Notes: generated by a model not told the origin, from the letters alone. Shown: positions 56,314-64,000, counted from the stretch's first letter. The stretch: DNA of 64,000 nt from Pseudoalteromonas piratica (GCF_000788395.1 NZ_CP009888.1:2934001-2998000); one strand, 5' to 3'. Numbers and translations are program-made.

Positions 56314-57225
56314 CTACCTAGCTAACTCTCTCAACATATTTACTGATGGCGCAAAAAACGCTGCGCCAAAATCACTTTTCGCAAACTCCAACCACATATC
56401 CGGGCCATTATCATCAATATAACCCAATCGATGTTTAAGTAATGTTTGAAAAGCATAGCCATTATTGGCACAGCTAATAAATAAGAAACCTTGCTGATCT
56501 ATATCAGCAAAAGGCATACCTTGATTTAAAAATAGCGCATTGCCGTTTTCGTCATACAGCTCAGTTCGCTCACTGTGACTATTCTCAGGCGCACAGGAAA
56601 TTTTTTGATTAGCACTTAATGTGCGCCCCATTACCACTTCTTGCTCTGCTTTGGAGACTTCTTGCCACGCCTTTAAGTCGTAACGATAACGCTGAATATG
56701 TATATAGCTGCCAGCGCTAAAGTCACTGTCTTCGTCGCCCACTAAAGCGACGGTTTGTTTCTTTCGACCGTGGGGGTTAGCAATACCATAGACAAAGCCA
56801 TTTAAATCGCGGCCATCTAAATAATGAAAACATTTAACCTGATCGATTAACTCAATATCACCGCGTAATAATGTGATTATTTCCATCACAAATAGGTGTA
56901 CCACATCTAGCCGATCAGCCCGTATTTGGATCATTAAGTCAATCGGTCTTGATGGGGTCGCATGTTCAAGATGTTCAAATTGTGGGAAACCAGCAAGGGT
57001 TTTAGGCATTTTGCTAGGGTACAAATGCGGCCAAAACTGTGACCCAATGGCAACGATGCTAGACACAAGCGCTTCTGAAAACTCATTTTCAAATCGCTCT
57101 TGAATTTCTAAGATTCGAGCGAGTTTGCTTGAGATACTGAGTTCCTGCCCATCGAGTACATTTAAGAAAAGGTGTACACCATGCAAGTTAGCTTCAGCAC
57201 ACACGCCGGATTGCGCTTGGGGCAT
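56314..57225 (-). CDS. DyP-type peroxidase homologue lacking distal catalytic residues
   Basis: A 303-residue cytoplasmic protein (no signal peptide) clearly of the YfeX/TyrA DyP family. The proximal haem ligand is kept (His217 in PENSHSERTEL). However, the family motif GFVDGTENP reads GFVYGIANP (143-151), so the catalytic Asp is Tyr146, and the distal arginine of the RQSLPYG block is Asn234 (NQGMPFA). Without both, peroxidase activity by the usual mechanism is not expected, although haem may still bind. The frame is intact and full length, so it is not an obvious pseudogene. It starts 15 bases after the ferric-iron ATPase gene and is probably the last gene of that operon. Confidence 0.88.
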   Translation of the reverse strand: MPQAQSGVCAEANLHGVHLFLNVLDGQELSISSKLARILEIQERFENEFSEALVSSIVAIGSQFWPHLYPSKMPKTLAGFPQFEHLEHATPSRPIDLMIQIRADRLDVVHLFVMEIITLLRGDIELIDQVKCFHYLDGRDLNGFVYGIANPHGRKKQTVALVGDEDSDFSAGSYIHIQRYRYDLKAWQEVSKAEQEVVMGRTLSANQKISCAPENSHSERTELYDENGNALFLNQGMPFADIDQQGFLFISCANNGYAFQTLLKHRLGYIDDNGPDMWLEFAKSDFGAAFFAPSVNMLRELAR

Positions 57226-57240
57226 ACTGAGTTTCCTATG

Positions 57241-58299
57241 TTAATTTTTATTAGTATAGGCGAAATAATTAACTAAATGTGGCTTAACATCAATAGCTAA
57301 TCGCTGACCGGCCTGATAACTTTCAAGTTCAGCACAAGGTATTTCTAACTCTTGCTGTCCTAATTTAACGCGACATAGATAACGATTACCAACAAAACGA
57401 CTAGCGATAAACTCGCCCTGCCCTTGTTCATTAGCACTGAGTGATAAATACTGTGGCTTAAGATAAATACAGCCTTGACCAGATACTTCACCAGAGCCAT
57501 TCATTACAGGCTCAAGAGAAGAAATCGTACCATAATCCGTTTTAAATTCTGTCCCAGAGTGTGCTTCAGCATCAATAAAAATGCCATCACTCAAAAATGC
57601 AGCAACGCCTTTTGTAGCGGGTTTACGATAAAGCGTTTCTGGCGTGCCTAACTGTGCAATTTTACCCTCTTCCATAATTGCCAATTTATCAGCAAAAGCA
57701 AATGCTTCTTCCTTTGAGTGGGTTACGAATATCGCTGATACTTGCTGATCTTTAATAATACGACGAATGTCATCAATTAATTGAAAACGTACTTGGTGAT
57801 CAATATTGGAAAAAGGTTCGTCAAGCAATAATAAATTTGGCTTATAAGCTAAAGCACGGGCAATAGCGACACGTTGCTGTTGCCCACCTGATAGTTGATG
57901 TGGGTATCTGTGTGCAAAATCGTCAAGTTTGATCAGTGAAAGCATTTCTTTCACACGGGCTTTGCGCACATTCGTGCTTTCTTGGTGAAGCCCAAAGGCA
58001 ATATTTTGCTCTACAGTTAAGTGCGGAAATAAAGCGTAGTCTTGAAACATCATACCAATATTGCGCTTTTGTGGAGGCACATAGAGCCCATCGCCATTAA
58101 CCGCAACTTGTGCAATCGAAATATTTCCCTTACTGGGTTTTAATAGTCCAGCAATGGCCTTAAGAGTCGTTGTCTTGCCACAACCACTGGCACCTAATAA
58201 ACATACAATTTCGTTGTCGTTCACGTGCAATGACAAATCGTGCAATATCGGTTTGCCATTGTAGCTATATTCTAAATTGTTAATCGACAAATTACTCAT
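57241..58299 (-). CDS. fbpC: Ferric iron ABC transporter ATP-binding protein
   Basis: A 352-residue ATPase for the adjacent permease. It has Walker A GASGCGKTT, signature LSGGQQQRV, Walker B LLLLDEPFSNID and the switch histidine in VTHSKEEAFA, plus a C-terminal OB-like TOBE domain (about 240-350). The family (Fbp/Fut/Afu-type) uses this form of ATPase for periplasmic ferric iron. It overlaps the permease gene by 8 bases. Iron as substrate is inferred from the permease and binding-protein types. Confidence 0.88.
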   Translation of the reverse strand: MSNLSINNLEYSYNGKPILHDLSLHVNDNEIVCLLGASGCGKTTTLKAIAGLLKPSKGNISIAQVAVNGDGLYVPPQKRNIGMMFQDYALFPHLTVEQNIAFGLHQESTNVRKARVKEMLSLIKLDDFAHRYPHQLSGGQQQRVAIARALAYKPNLLLLDEPFSNIDHQVRFQLIDDIRRIIKDQQVSAIFVTHSKEEAFAFADKLAIMEEGKIAQLGTPETLYRKPATKGVAAFLSDGIFIDAEAHSGTEFKTDYGTISSLEPVMNGSGEVSGQGCIYLKPQYLSLSANEQGQGEFIASRFVGNRYLCRVKLGQQELEIPCAELESYQAGQRLAIDVKPHLVNYFAYTNKN

Positions 58300-59938
58300 G
58301 AGATGCTTTAGCTTCCATTGTGTTATTAACGAGGTATAAAGGGATTAATCCAACTAGCACAATAAATAATGCAGATACTGATGCTAACTCCAACTGCTCA
58401 TCACTGACGTACTGATAAACATATGTCGCAAGGGTTTCGAAATCAAATGGACGAAGCAGTAATGCTGCTGGGAGTTCTTTCATACATTCAATAAATACAA
58501 TTAAACCCGCGGTGAACATCCCCCTTTTTAAAAGCGGTAAATGCACGCGTTTTAATGTGTTAGCTTTTCCAACTCCCATAGAATGACTCGCCATATCAAG
58601 CGATGGCGAAATACGCGCATAGCTCGATTCAATTGCACCCTGTGCAATTGCATAAAAGCGAACGACATAGGCAAACATTAACGCGAAAATAGTACCGCTA
58701 AAAATCAATCCCGGTTCTTCAAACCACCCAGTTGATTCGGCAAAAATGTTTATGTGTTCATCAAAGGTGGTCAGCGGCAGAAGTACCGCAATTGCCAATA
58801 CCGTTCCAGGTAAGGCATAGCCGGTACTTGAAATTTTACCTGGAATACCCGACCAACGTGTATTTGCATGACGTTGATAAAAGTTAACAAGCACACTTAA
58901 CACAACACAAATAACACTCACAATTAGTGCAATCTTAAGGCTTTGCCAAGCATAGAAGAATGCATCACTATTGAACGCATCACTAAAGTAGTCAATGGCA
59001 TAGCTAGTAAGGATTAAAATAGGTAACAAAAAGCCGGCAAATAAAATCAGGCAACAATAAAAAGTAGCAGCCCAAGACGATACGCCTGAGAGATAATATA
59101 AGGGGCCATTATTTTCGCTGGCACCACGTTCAAATACAGCTTGATTGCGACGACTAAACTTCTCAACACCAATCACGATAAATAAAAAGAGCAGCATAAT
59201 GCCTGAAATTTTAGCGGCAGCAGTCAAGGAGTAATACCCAAGCCAAGTATCATAGACCGCAGTTGTGAGCGTGCTCACTGCAAAATAATTAACTGTGGCA
59301 AAGTCAGCCATGGTTTCCATACTGATTAACGCAAGCGCTGCTGCAATCGCTCCTCGCCCCAGTGGAATAGACACTTTAAAAAAGCTTTTAGTCGGTGAAT
59401 AGCCCATTACTTGGCTGGCCTGAACCAATTTATAAGATTGTTCTTTTAAGGCCGTTTTAAAAATTAAAAAAAGATATGGATACAGTACCAAGGCAATCAT
59501 GACCATGGCGCCACCCAAGGTACGAATATCAAAAAACCAATAATCACTCGGTGACTGCCAACCAAAAACACTGCGTAACCAAGATTGCACAGGACCTGCA
59601 TAATCGAATAAGTCAGTATAGACATAAGCGATGATATAAGTTGGCATCGCAAGCGGTAACATCAATGCCCATTCAAAATGCTTTTTACCGGGAAATTCAC
59701 TATAAGCGCAGAGCCATGCAAGCGGTAAAGCGATAATACTACTGAGCAGGCAAACACCAAAAATAAGCACCACAGTATTGTAGGTATAATCCCACAAAAC
59801 AGTCTGCTTTAAATGCTCAAAAACCTCAGTATCAGGTTGAAACGATTCAAAAATCAGGAACAATAACGGAAGCGACAGGCATAAGCCTGTCGCATAAGCA
59901 ATAAACTGCCATTTAGACAGTGAGAAGTTAAAGCGCAT
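58292..59938 (-). CDS. fbpB: Ferric iron ABC transporter permease
   Basis: A 548-residue membrane protein of the FbpB/FutB/ThiP type, with two fused permease halves of about six helices each. Each half contains an EAA-like loop: VMGYSPTKSFFKVSIPLGRGAI near residues 180-200 and HSMGVGKANTLKRVHLPLLKRG near 455-475. Two-half fusion is characteristic of ferric-iron and thiamine importers. Its ATG overlaps the fbpA stop (TAATG), and its end overlaps fbpC by 8 bases, so the three genes are translationally coupled. Confidence 0.9.
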   Translation of the reverse strand: MRFNFSLSKWQFIAYATGLCLSLPLLFLIFESFQPDTEVFEHLKQTVLWDYTYNTVVLIFGVCLLSSIIALPLAWLCAYSEFPGKKHFEWALMLPLAMPTYIIAYVYTDLFDYAGPVQSWLRSVFGWQSPSDYWFFDIRTLGGAMVMIALVLYPYLFLIFKTALKEQSYKLVQASQVMGYSPTKSFFKVSIPLGRGAIAAALALISMETMADFATVNYFAVSTLTTAVYDTWLGYYSLTAAAKISGIMLLFLFIVIGVEKFSRRNQAVFERGASENNGPLYYLSGVSSWAATFYCCLILFAGFLLPILILTSYAIDYFSDAFNSDAFFYAWQSLKIALIVSVICVVLSVLVNFYQRHANTRWSGIPGKISSTGYALPGTVLAIAVLLPLTTFDEHINIFAESTGWFEEPGLIFSGTIFALMFAYVVRFYAIAQGAIESSYARISPSLDMASHSMGVGKANTLKRVHLPLLKRGMFTAGLIVFIECMKELPAALLLRPFDFETLATYVYQYVSDEQLELASVSALFIVLVGLIPLYLVNNTMEAKASHE

Positions 59939-60939
59939 TAAAGATCAAATTTCACCTCGTCGATTAGCTTCAATGCCAATGGACGGTATTCACTAACCTT
60001 CGTTAATGGCAGTGCATCTTCCTTAAATTTGCCCCAAGATGCCACTAACTCAGAAACTTCAACATCCGGTTTAACCGGATATTCCATATTCACAGAAGCA
60101 TACATATTCTGAGCTTTGTTGTCAGTCATAAATTCGATTAATTTTAACGCGTTAGCAGTGTTTTTACCGTGTTTGGTTAAAACCGCACCAGAAACGTTAA
60201 TATGTGAACCGCGGTTTGTTTGGTTAGGGAAATTAATGTATACAGATTCAGCCCAAGGAACTTGCTTTGGATCATTCAGCATTTTACCAAAGTAGTAGCT
60301 GTTACCGAGTGCAATGTCGCATAACCCTTCTTTAACGGCTTTCACTTGCGCGCGGTCATTTCCCTGTGGCTTACGTGCTAAGTTAGCTTTTAACCCTTTC
60401 AACCATTCACGTGCTTCTGTTTCGCCATGGTGGGCGATCATTGAAGCTACCAATCCCAAATTATAAGGGTGTTTACCTGAGCGCATGCAAATTTTGCCTT
60501 TGTATTCTGGCTTAGCAAGATCTTCATAAGTTAATGCATCTAATCTGCCAACACGCTCTTTTGATGAGTAAACATTGCGCACACGCTTGGTTAACGCAAC
60601 CCAACTGCCTTCGTCATCTCTAAATTGTGCTGGAACATTTTTTTCAATAACGTCGCTGTTAATGGGTTGTACTAAACCTTCATCTTCCAATTGTAACAGT
60701 GCGCTAAAATTTGAAGTAAGTACCATATCAGCTTTGGTGTACTTACCTTCTTTTTTTAACTTTTCAATAAGGCCTTTCTTGGCAAATACTACTTTAGTTT
60801 CAATACCCGTCTCTTTTGTGAACTCTTGTAAGATAGGTTCAATTAAAAAGCCCTGACGGTAAGAGTAAATATTAACAACATCTTTTGCTGCAACTTCACC
60901 AGCTGCAAGCAGTGCGAGTAATGCAATTGCTTTTTTCAT
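59938..60939 (-). CDS. fbpA: Ferric iron-binding periplasmic protein
   Basis: A 333-residue solute-binding protein with a signal peptide (KKAIALLALLAAGEVAA, cleavage before KDVVNIYSYRQ) and the transferrin-like two-lobe fold of FbpA/FutA; the YSYRQ and the SYYFGKML segment near the C-terminal half supply tyrosines of the type that bind Fe(III). The ATG at 60939 is chosen because the signal peptide begins there; a longer frame adds 38 residues without signal features. It heads fbpA-fbpB-fbpC-dyp. No clear Fur box was found upstream, although an iron-regulated promoter would be expected. Confidence 0.9.
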   Translation of the reverse strand: MKKAIALLALLAAGEVAAKDVVNIYSYRQGFLIEPILQEFTKETGIETKVVFAKKGLIEKLKKEGKYTKADMVLTSNFSALLQLEDEGLVQPINSDVIEKNVPAQFRDDEGSWVALTKRVRNVYSSKERVGRLDALTYEDLAKPEYKGKICMRSGKHPYNLGLVASMIAHHGETEAREWLKGLKANLARKPQGNDRAQVKAVKEGLCDIALGNSYYFGKMLNDPKQVPWAESVYINFPNQTNRGSHINVSGAVLTKHGKNTANALKLIEFMTDNKAQNMYASVNMEYPVKPDVEVSELVASWGKFKEDALPLTKVSEYRPLALKLIDEVKFDL

Positions 60940-61019
60940 TTCGGGGTACCATAAATAAGAAGTATTATCACTTGAATTGTATCTATCTGATATCGAATGT
61001 ACAGAACAAAATAGCTTTG

Positions 61020-61127
61020 ATGCCAAATAAACGTGATTATACGAAAGAATCAAAAAACGATATTGCCGAATTTATATGTGAGAAATATCTCACAGAACTT
61101 CCCTATTTATCTCAAAAAACACACTGA
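61020..61127 (+). CDS. Doubtful small ORF upstream of the CsrB-like RNA
   Basis: An ATG frame of 35 residues (MPNKRDYTKESKND at the start) lies between fbpA and the non-coding RNA. There is no Shine-Dalgarno site, and a perfect 18-bp palindrome (61077-61094) falls inside it, so the DNA may be regulatory rather than coding. No similarity to a known family is recognised. Listed because it is the only open frame in this space. Confidence 0.2.
   Translation: MPNKRDYTKESKNDIAEFICEKYLTELPYLSQKTH
61077..61094. promoter_or_regulatory. 18-bp perfect-arm palindrome upstream of fbpA and csrB-like RNA
   Basis: TGTGAGA (61077-61083), AATA, TCTCACA (61088-61094). Both seven-base arms match exactly. It resembles a CRP half-site (TGTGA) but the arms are 8 bases apart rather than 6, so another regulator is more likely. 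It lies 138 bases upstream of fbpA and about 170 bases upstream of the RNA. Confidence 0.5.
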
Positions 61128-61212
61128 TACAACCAACACAATAAAACTAAGCAATTGTTTTTAGTACACTTAGTATTAACCTTTCTTCTATTTCAGTAAT
61201 AAAACAAACCGT

Positions 61213-61257
61213 ACAAGTGATTTATCTTGTTTTATTCAACAAGCAATTCCCTAGAAT
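61213..61257 (+). promoter_or_regulatory. Probable promoter and upstream palindrome of the CsrB-like RNA
   Basis: TAGAAT (61252-61257) is a likely -10 element placing the transcription start near 61264; no good -35 exists, which suggests activator dependence. Upstream, ACAAG (61213-61217) and CTTGT (61226-61230) form an inverted repeat. GacA/UvrY boxes are also inverted repeats upstream of csrB genes (TGTAAG-N6-CTTACA), but this one matches only loosely, so the assignment is tentative. Confidence 0.4.
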
Positions 61258-61263
61258 AGACAC

Positions 61264-61569
61264 TGTCAAAAGGAAATGGACTGAATTGACCTTACTTAGG
61301 ATTAGTAAGCGGCAGGAGCTGGTAGGATTTACTAGATGGAATTTGGGCTAGGATGCCAAGGGAATTGCTGGTTTACAGGATGTAGACCTGAAAAGGACTT
61401 TTTTACAGGATTGTATTTAGGAGTGATGGACTGAGCAGGGAAATAGCTCATTGACGAGTCATGTCAAAATAAGGATATCAAGGATTGCAATTATACAAAC
61501 AACGCATATTTGCATAGCAGGATGCTAAAAAGATTCCGTTAAGGCGCAGCTTAAAGCTGCGCTTTTTAT
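61264..61569 (+). ncRNA. csrB: CsrB-type CsrA-sequestering small RNA
   Basis: A non-coding region of about 300 bases with some 17 GGA motifs, 13 of them as AGGA. Many lie in hairpin loops: CTTACT/AGTAAG closes a loop holding TAGGATT (61291-61309), and TAGC/GCTA closes AGGAT (61515-61527). Other clear examples are at 61314, 61324, 61350, 61377, 61407, 61472 and 61481. This is the defining feature of CsrB/CsrC/RsmZ RNAs, which bind many CsrA dimers and relieve CsrA repression of translation; the GacS/UvrY system normally controls their synthesis. A strong intrinsic terminator ends it. There is no reading frame. The precise 5' end is inferred. Confidence 0.85.
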
Positions 61570-61572
61570 TTG
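61541..61572 (+). terminator. Intrinsic terminator of the CsrB-like RNA
   Basis: GCGCAGCT (61544-61551) pairs with AGCTGCGC (61555-61562) around a 3-base loop and is followed by TTTTTATTT. Confidence 0.92.
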
Positions 61573-61709
61573 CCTAAAATTTATCTTTAATGTTTAAGGC
61601 ACAACTCAGCAAAGTTTACCCATAAAGAAATTACTCATTTCGACAATTAAAATTATCGCACTTGTATTTTGACAAGCCCCAGATTCATCTCATAAGTGCA
61701 ATCGAGCTT
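61570..61709. other. Intergenic space between the csrB-like RNA and the DTW-domain gene
   Basis: This is the rest of the roughly 580-base stretch 61128-61709 that contains the CsrB-like RNA. I see no gene, terminator or repeat in it: it is AT-rich with several short stop-rich frames. The part before the RNA (61128-61212) likewise shows only AT-rich sequence apart from the upstream palindrome and promoter elements already listed. Confidence 0.6.
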
Positions 61710-62381
61710 TTAGGGAACTAATTTACTGCGCTTACCCTTCAAGTAGGCATTTCTAAAATCGACAAAATGGCGCTCTAGCTTTTGCGAAGCATCAAGCTCT
61801 CCTGCTAACTCTAGTACCATTATTGCGACCTCAGCGGTTCCGAGTTGATGTTCAAATGCAGCCACTCGTAAATGATACTCTGAAAGTTTTTCCGGGCTAA
61901 TTGATAAAATAGGGAACCCGTCTAAATAAGGGCTTTTACGAATCATTTTCTTCGCTTCACGCCAGGTGCCATCTAAAAAAACAAATAACGGCTTTTTTCC
62001 TTCAACGCGGCCAACGTGTTTAACAATTCGTTCGGCTGGCATATTATCTTCAGGAAACACGATAAAGGGCTGATAGTTATCACTTTGTAATAAACTTAAC
62101 AGTGCTTCATCTGGATCCGTCCTATCCCAGCGAAATGCATAATTGTCTGGCACAATATCAGCAATTAAACGCCCGGTATTTGATGGCTTAAAACTTTCAT
62201 TGTGATACATCAGCAAACAAACAGCCGCATTACAGCTTGCCTCTTCGATGCCATCACAAATACATAAGGTTTCAGATAACAAACAATGCTCACAGCGAGA
62301 TAATTTTGAACCTCGCGCCTTGTATTCGCGCTTTGCTGCAGCGATTTGTTGTTGTCTAAGTGCTAATACTGAATTTTTCAA
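61710..62381 (-). CDS. tapT: DTW-domain tRNA uridine aminocarboxypropyltransferase
   Basis: A 223-residue protein of the YfiP/TapT type, which transfers the 3-amino-3-carboxypropyl group of SAM to uridine (acp3U47) in tRNA. It has the Cys cluster CEHCLLSETLCIC (zinc), the motif FLDGTWREAKKM with the namesake DTW-type residues (here DGTW), and LGTAEVAI. TTG at 62381 is preferred because GGGAGG lies 7 bases ahead; TTG 62399 is an alternative six codons upstream. It is transcribed alone, opposite in direction to the RNA. Confidence 0.85.
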   Translation of the reverse strand: MKNSVLALRQQQIAAAKREYKARGSKLSRCEHCLLSETLCICDGIEEASCNAAVCLLMYHNESFKPSNTGRLIADIVPDNYAFRWDRTDPDEALLSLLQSDNYQPFIVFPEDNMPAERIVKHVGRVEGKKPLFVFLDGTWREAKKMIRKSPYLDGFPILSISPEKLSEYHLRVAAFEHQLGTAEVAIMVLELAGELDASQKLERHFVDFRNAYLKGKRSKLVP

Positions 62382-62454
62382 TCGACCCCTCCCAAGCAAG
62401 CGGCGTATTTTAGCGTTTTTTATCTCTTTGAGCTAATCTCAAAAAATACAGGTA

Positions 62455-62487
62455 ATAAAAAACCCAGCGCAGTGGCTGGGTTTTTCT
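62455..62487 (-). terminator. Intrinsic terminator of lpdA
   Basis: AACCCAGC (62461-62468) and GCTGGGTT (62475-62482) form an 8-bp stem with T-rich sequence on the minus-strand side and T5 on the plus side, so it could act in both directions. It lies 15 bases beyond the lpdA stop. Confidence 0.9.
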
Positions 62488-62501
62488 AAAGAAGAATTAG
62501 A

Positions 62502-63926
62502 TTACTTCTTTTTAACTGCTTTTTTGTTTGGTAGGTCAGTAATTGAACCTTCAAAAATTTCTGCAGCAAGACCGATTGACTCGTTCAATGTTGGGTGAGC
62601 GTGAATTGTTAACGCTAGGTCTTCACCGTCTGCGCCCATTTCAACAGCTAGGCCGATTTCACCAAGCATTTCACCTGCGTTGATACCAACCATTGCACCA
62701 CCGATAACGCGACCTGAGTCTTTATCGAAGATAAGCTTAGTTGAACCTTCAGTACGTGCTGAAGCAATTGCACGGCCAGATGCTGCCCACGGGAATACCG
62801 CAGTTTCAATTTTAAGACCTTGCTCTTTTGCTTCTTTCTCAGTTACACCAACCCATGCAATTTCTGGATCTGTGTATGCAATTGAAGGGATACACTTAGG
62901 ATCGAAGTAATGCTTCTTACCAGAGATAACTTCAGCAGCTACGTGCGCTTCATGAACCGCTTTGTGTGCAAGCATTGGTTGACCAACGATATCACCAATC
63001 GCGAAGATGTGGTTAACGTTTGTCTTCATTTGCTTATCAGTGTTGATAAAGCCACGCTCATCAACTGCTACGCCCGCTTTTTCAGCATCAAGTAGTTTAC
63101 CATTTGGAGTACGGCCAACAGCAACAAGTACTTTGTCGTAACGAACAGCTTCAGCTGGTGCATTTTTACCTTCAAATGAAACGTATAGACCGTCTTCTTT
63201 CGCTTCAACTGCAACCACTTTAGTAGAAAGCATTACGTTGAACTTGTTCTTTACGTACTTTTGGTAAATCTTGATAACGTCTTTATCAGCAGCTGGTACT
63301 AGTTGATCAGCAAATTCAACAACGTCGATTTGTGAACCTAATGCACGGTAAACAGTACCCATCTCAAGACCGATGATACCACCACCAAGTACTAATAACT
63401 TTTCAGGAACATCTTTAAGTTCAAGTGCACCTGTTGAGTCAATTACGCGATCATCTTCAGGGATGAAAGGTAGATTTACTGGCTGAGAGCCCGCAGCGAT
63501 AATTGCATTATCGAAAGTAACCGTAGTCGTACCGTTTTCGCCTTCAACAGCAATGGTGTTAGAGCCTGTGAATTTGCCGTAACCGTTAACTACGTTAACT
63601 TTACGCATTTTCGCCATGCCGTCTAGGCCGCCAGTAAGTTGACCAATTACAGACTCTTTCCATGAACGGATTTTGTCTAGGTCGATTTGAGGAGCACCGA
63701 AAGTAACACCGTGAGACGCCATTTCAGCTGCGTCATCAATTACTTTAGCTACGTGTAAAAGTGCTTTTGAAGGAATACAACCTACGTTTAAGCACACACC
63801 ACCTAAAGTATTGCGTGATTCGATTAATGTTACATCTAAACCTAAATCAGCAGCACGGAATGCTGCAGAGTAACCACCAGGACCACCGCCTAGTACAACA
63901 ACTTGAGTTTTGATTTCGTTGCTCAT
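62502..63926 (-). CDS. lpdA: Dihydrolipoyl dehydrogenase
   Basis: LpdA reoxidises dihydrolipoamide with NAD in the pyruvate, 2-oxoglutarate and glycine-cleavage complexes. The 474-residue flavoprotein has the FAD motif VVVLGGGPGGYSAAFRAADLG, redox-active cysteines in CLNVGCIPSK, the NAD motif VLGGGIIGLEMG and the C-terminal catalytic HAHPTLNES. AAGGTAA lies ahead of the ATG. aceE-aceF-type genes would be expected upstream, beyond the window; TATTAT-like sequence in 63927-64000 could provide an internal promoter. Confidence 0.97.
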   Translation of the reverse strand: MSNEIKTQVVVLGGGPGGYSAAFRAADLGLDVTLIESRNTLGGVCLNVGCIPSKALLHVAKVIDDAAEMASHGVTFGAPQIDLDKIRSWKESVIGQLTGGLDGMAKMRKVNVVNGYGKFTGSNTIAVEGENGTTTVTFDNAIIAAGSQPVNLPFIPEDDRVIDSTGALELKDVPEKLLVLGGGIIGLEMGTVYRALGSQIDVVEFADQLVPAADKDVIKIYQKYVKNKFNVMLSTKVVAVEAKEDGLYVSFEGKNAPAEAVRYDKVLVAVGRTPNGKLLDAEKAGVAVDERGFINTDKQMKTNVNHIFAIGDIVGQPMLAHKAVHEAHVAAEVISGKKHYFDPKCIPSIAYTDPEIAWVGVTEKEAKEQGLKIETAVFPWAASGRAIASARTEGSTKLIFDKDSGRVIGGAMVGINAGEMLGEIGLAVEMGADGEDLALTIHAHPTLNESIGLAAEIFEGSITDLPNKKAVKKK

Positions 63927-64000
63927 GTTATTACCTTAACTGTTATTCGAACGGGATAATACGAGAATTGTATCACCCAAACTCCTGCCTATTTATCTCA

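Noticed and set aside
60940..61035. Possible Fur box upstream of fbpA
   Set aside because: Only one TGATAAT half-site is present; the second half does not match, so it was not listed as a feature.
61077..61094. Palindrome as a CRP site
   Set aside because: The TGTGA and TCACA half-sites are 8 bases apart instead of 6, so a standard CRP site is unlikely.
1..64000. tRNA genes, insertion sequences, CRISPR arrays, prophage or attachment sites
   Set aside because: No transposase, integrase, direct-repeat array or tRNA-like sequence was seen; gene content is core chromosomal throughout.

Overview
The window is a 64 kb stretch of chromosomal, mostly housekeeping DNA from a marine-type gammaproteobacterium of the order Alteromonadales, most likely Pseudoalteromonas or a close relative. 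This rests on low-to-moderate GC, on protein matches recalled for families such as Dxs, EttA, LpxL, RsmE and ParC, and on conserved gene neighbourhoods: xseB-ispA-dxs, nrdR-rib-nusB-thiL-pgpA, nudF-yqiB-cpdA-yqiA-parE-parC divergent from tolC, rsmE-gshB-yqgE-yqgF, yggS-proC-yggT...rdgB-hemW, and mdh divergent from argR. No tRNA, rRNA, insertion sequence, phage, CRISPR array or origin was seen. Family names come from recognising sequence motifs, not from searches.

Layout. 1-3 kb: isoprenoid precursor genes. 3-12 kb (minus): nrdR, riboflavin genes, nusB, thiL, pgpA and a large periplasmic-propeller GGDEF protein. 12-16 kb: glyA and a PlpD-type patatin. 16-19.4 kb: ettA, then a zinc-ribbon rhomboid protease with a one-helix partner. 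19.5-22.5 kb: a PilZ protein, a DUF350/DUF1190/ATP-grasp cassette of unknown purpose, and a small membrane protein behind a perfect Fur box. 22.5-30.7 kb (minus): rraB, plsC, a structured non-coding stretch, parC, parE and the cpdA/nudF group. 30.8-43 kb: tolC, lpxL, an orphan TcpQ-like protein, glnE, a multi-helix membrane protein, a globin, an ABC-2 exporter and rsmE-gshB-yqgE-yqgF. 43-52.6 kb: pilT-pilU with a solute-binding protein, yggS-proC-yggT, a DUF4426 protein, alkaline phosphatase, rdgB and hemW. 52.6-64 kb: a DUF885 lipoprotein, mdh/argR, a ferric-iron ABC operon ending in an unusual DyP-like gene, a CsrB-like regulatory RNA, a DTW-domain tRNA modifier and lpdA.

Most interesting points. 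(1) 61.26-61.57 kb is a CsrB-type RNA with about 17 GGA motifs, several in hairpin loops, and an intrinsic terminator. (2) The DyP-family protein at the end of the fbpABC operon keeps its proximal histidine but has lost both distal catalytic residues (Asp to Tyr, Arg to Asn), so it is probably a haem-binding protein rather than a peroxidase. (3) A region of about 255 bp after parC has its own promoter-like sequence, four ordered hairpins and a terminator, and is a candidate unnamed small RNA. (4) A perfect 7-1-7 Fur box drives an uncharacterised 94-residue membrane protein, next to a three-gene amidoligase-type envelope cassette. (5) An intrinsic terminator sits between nusB and the thiL start codon.
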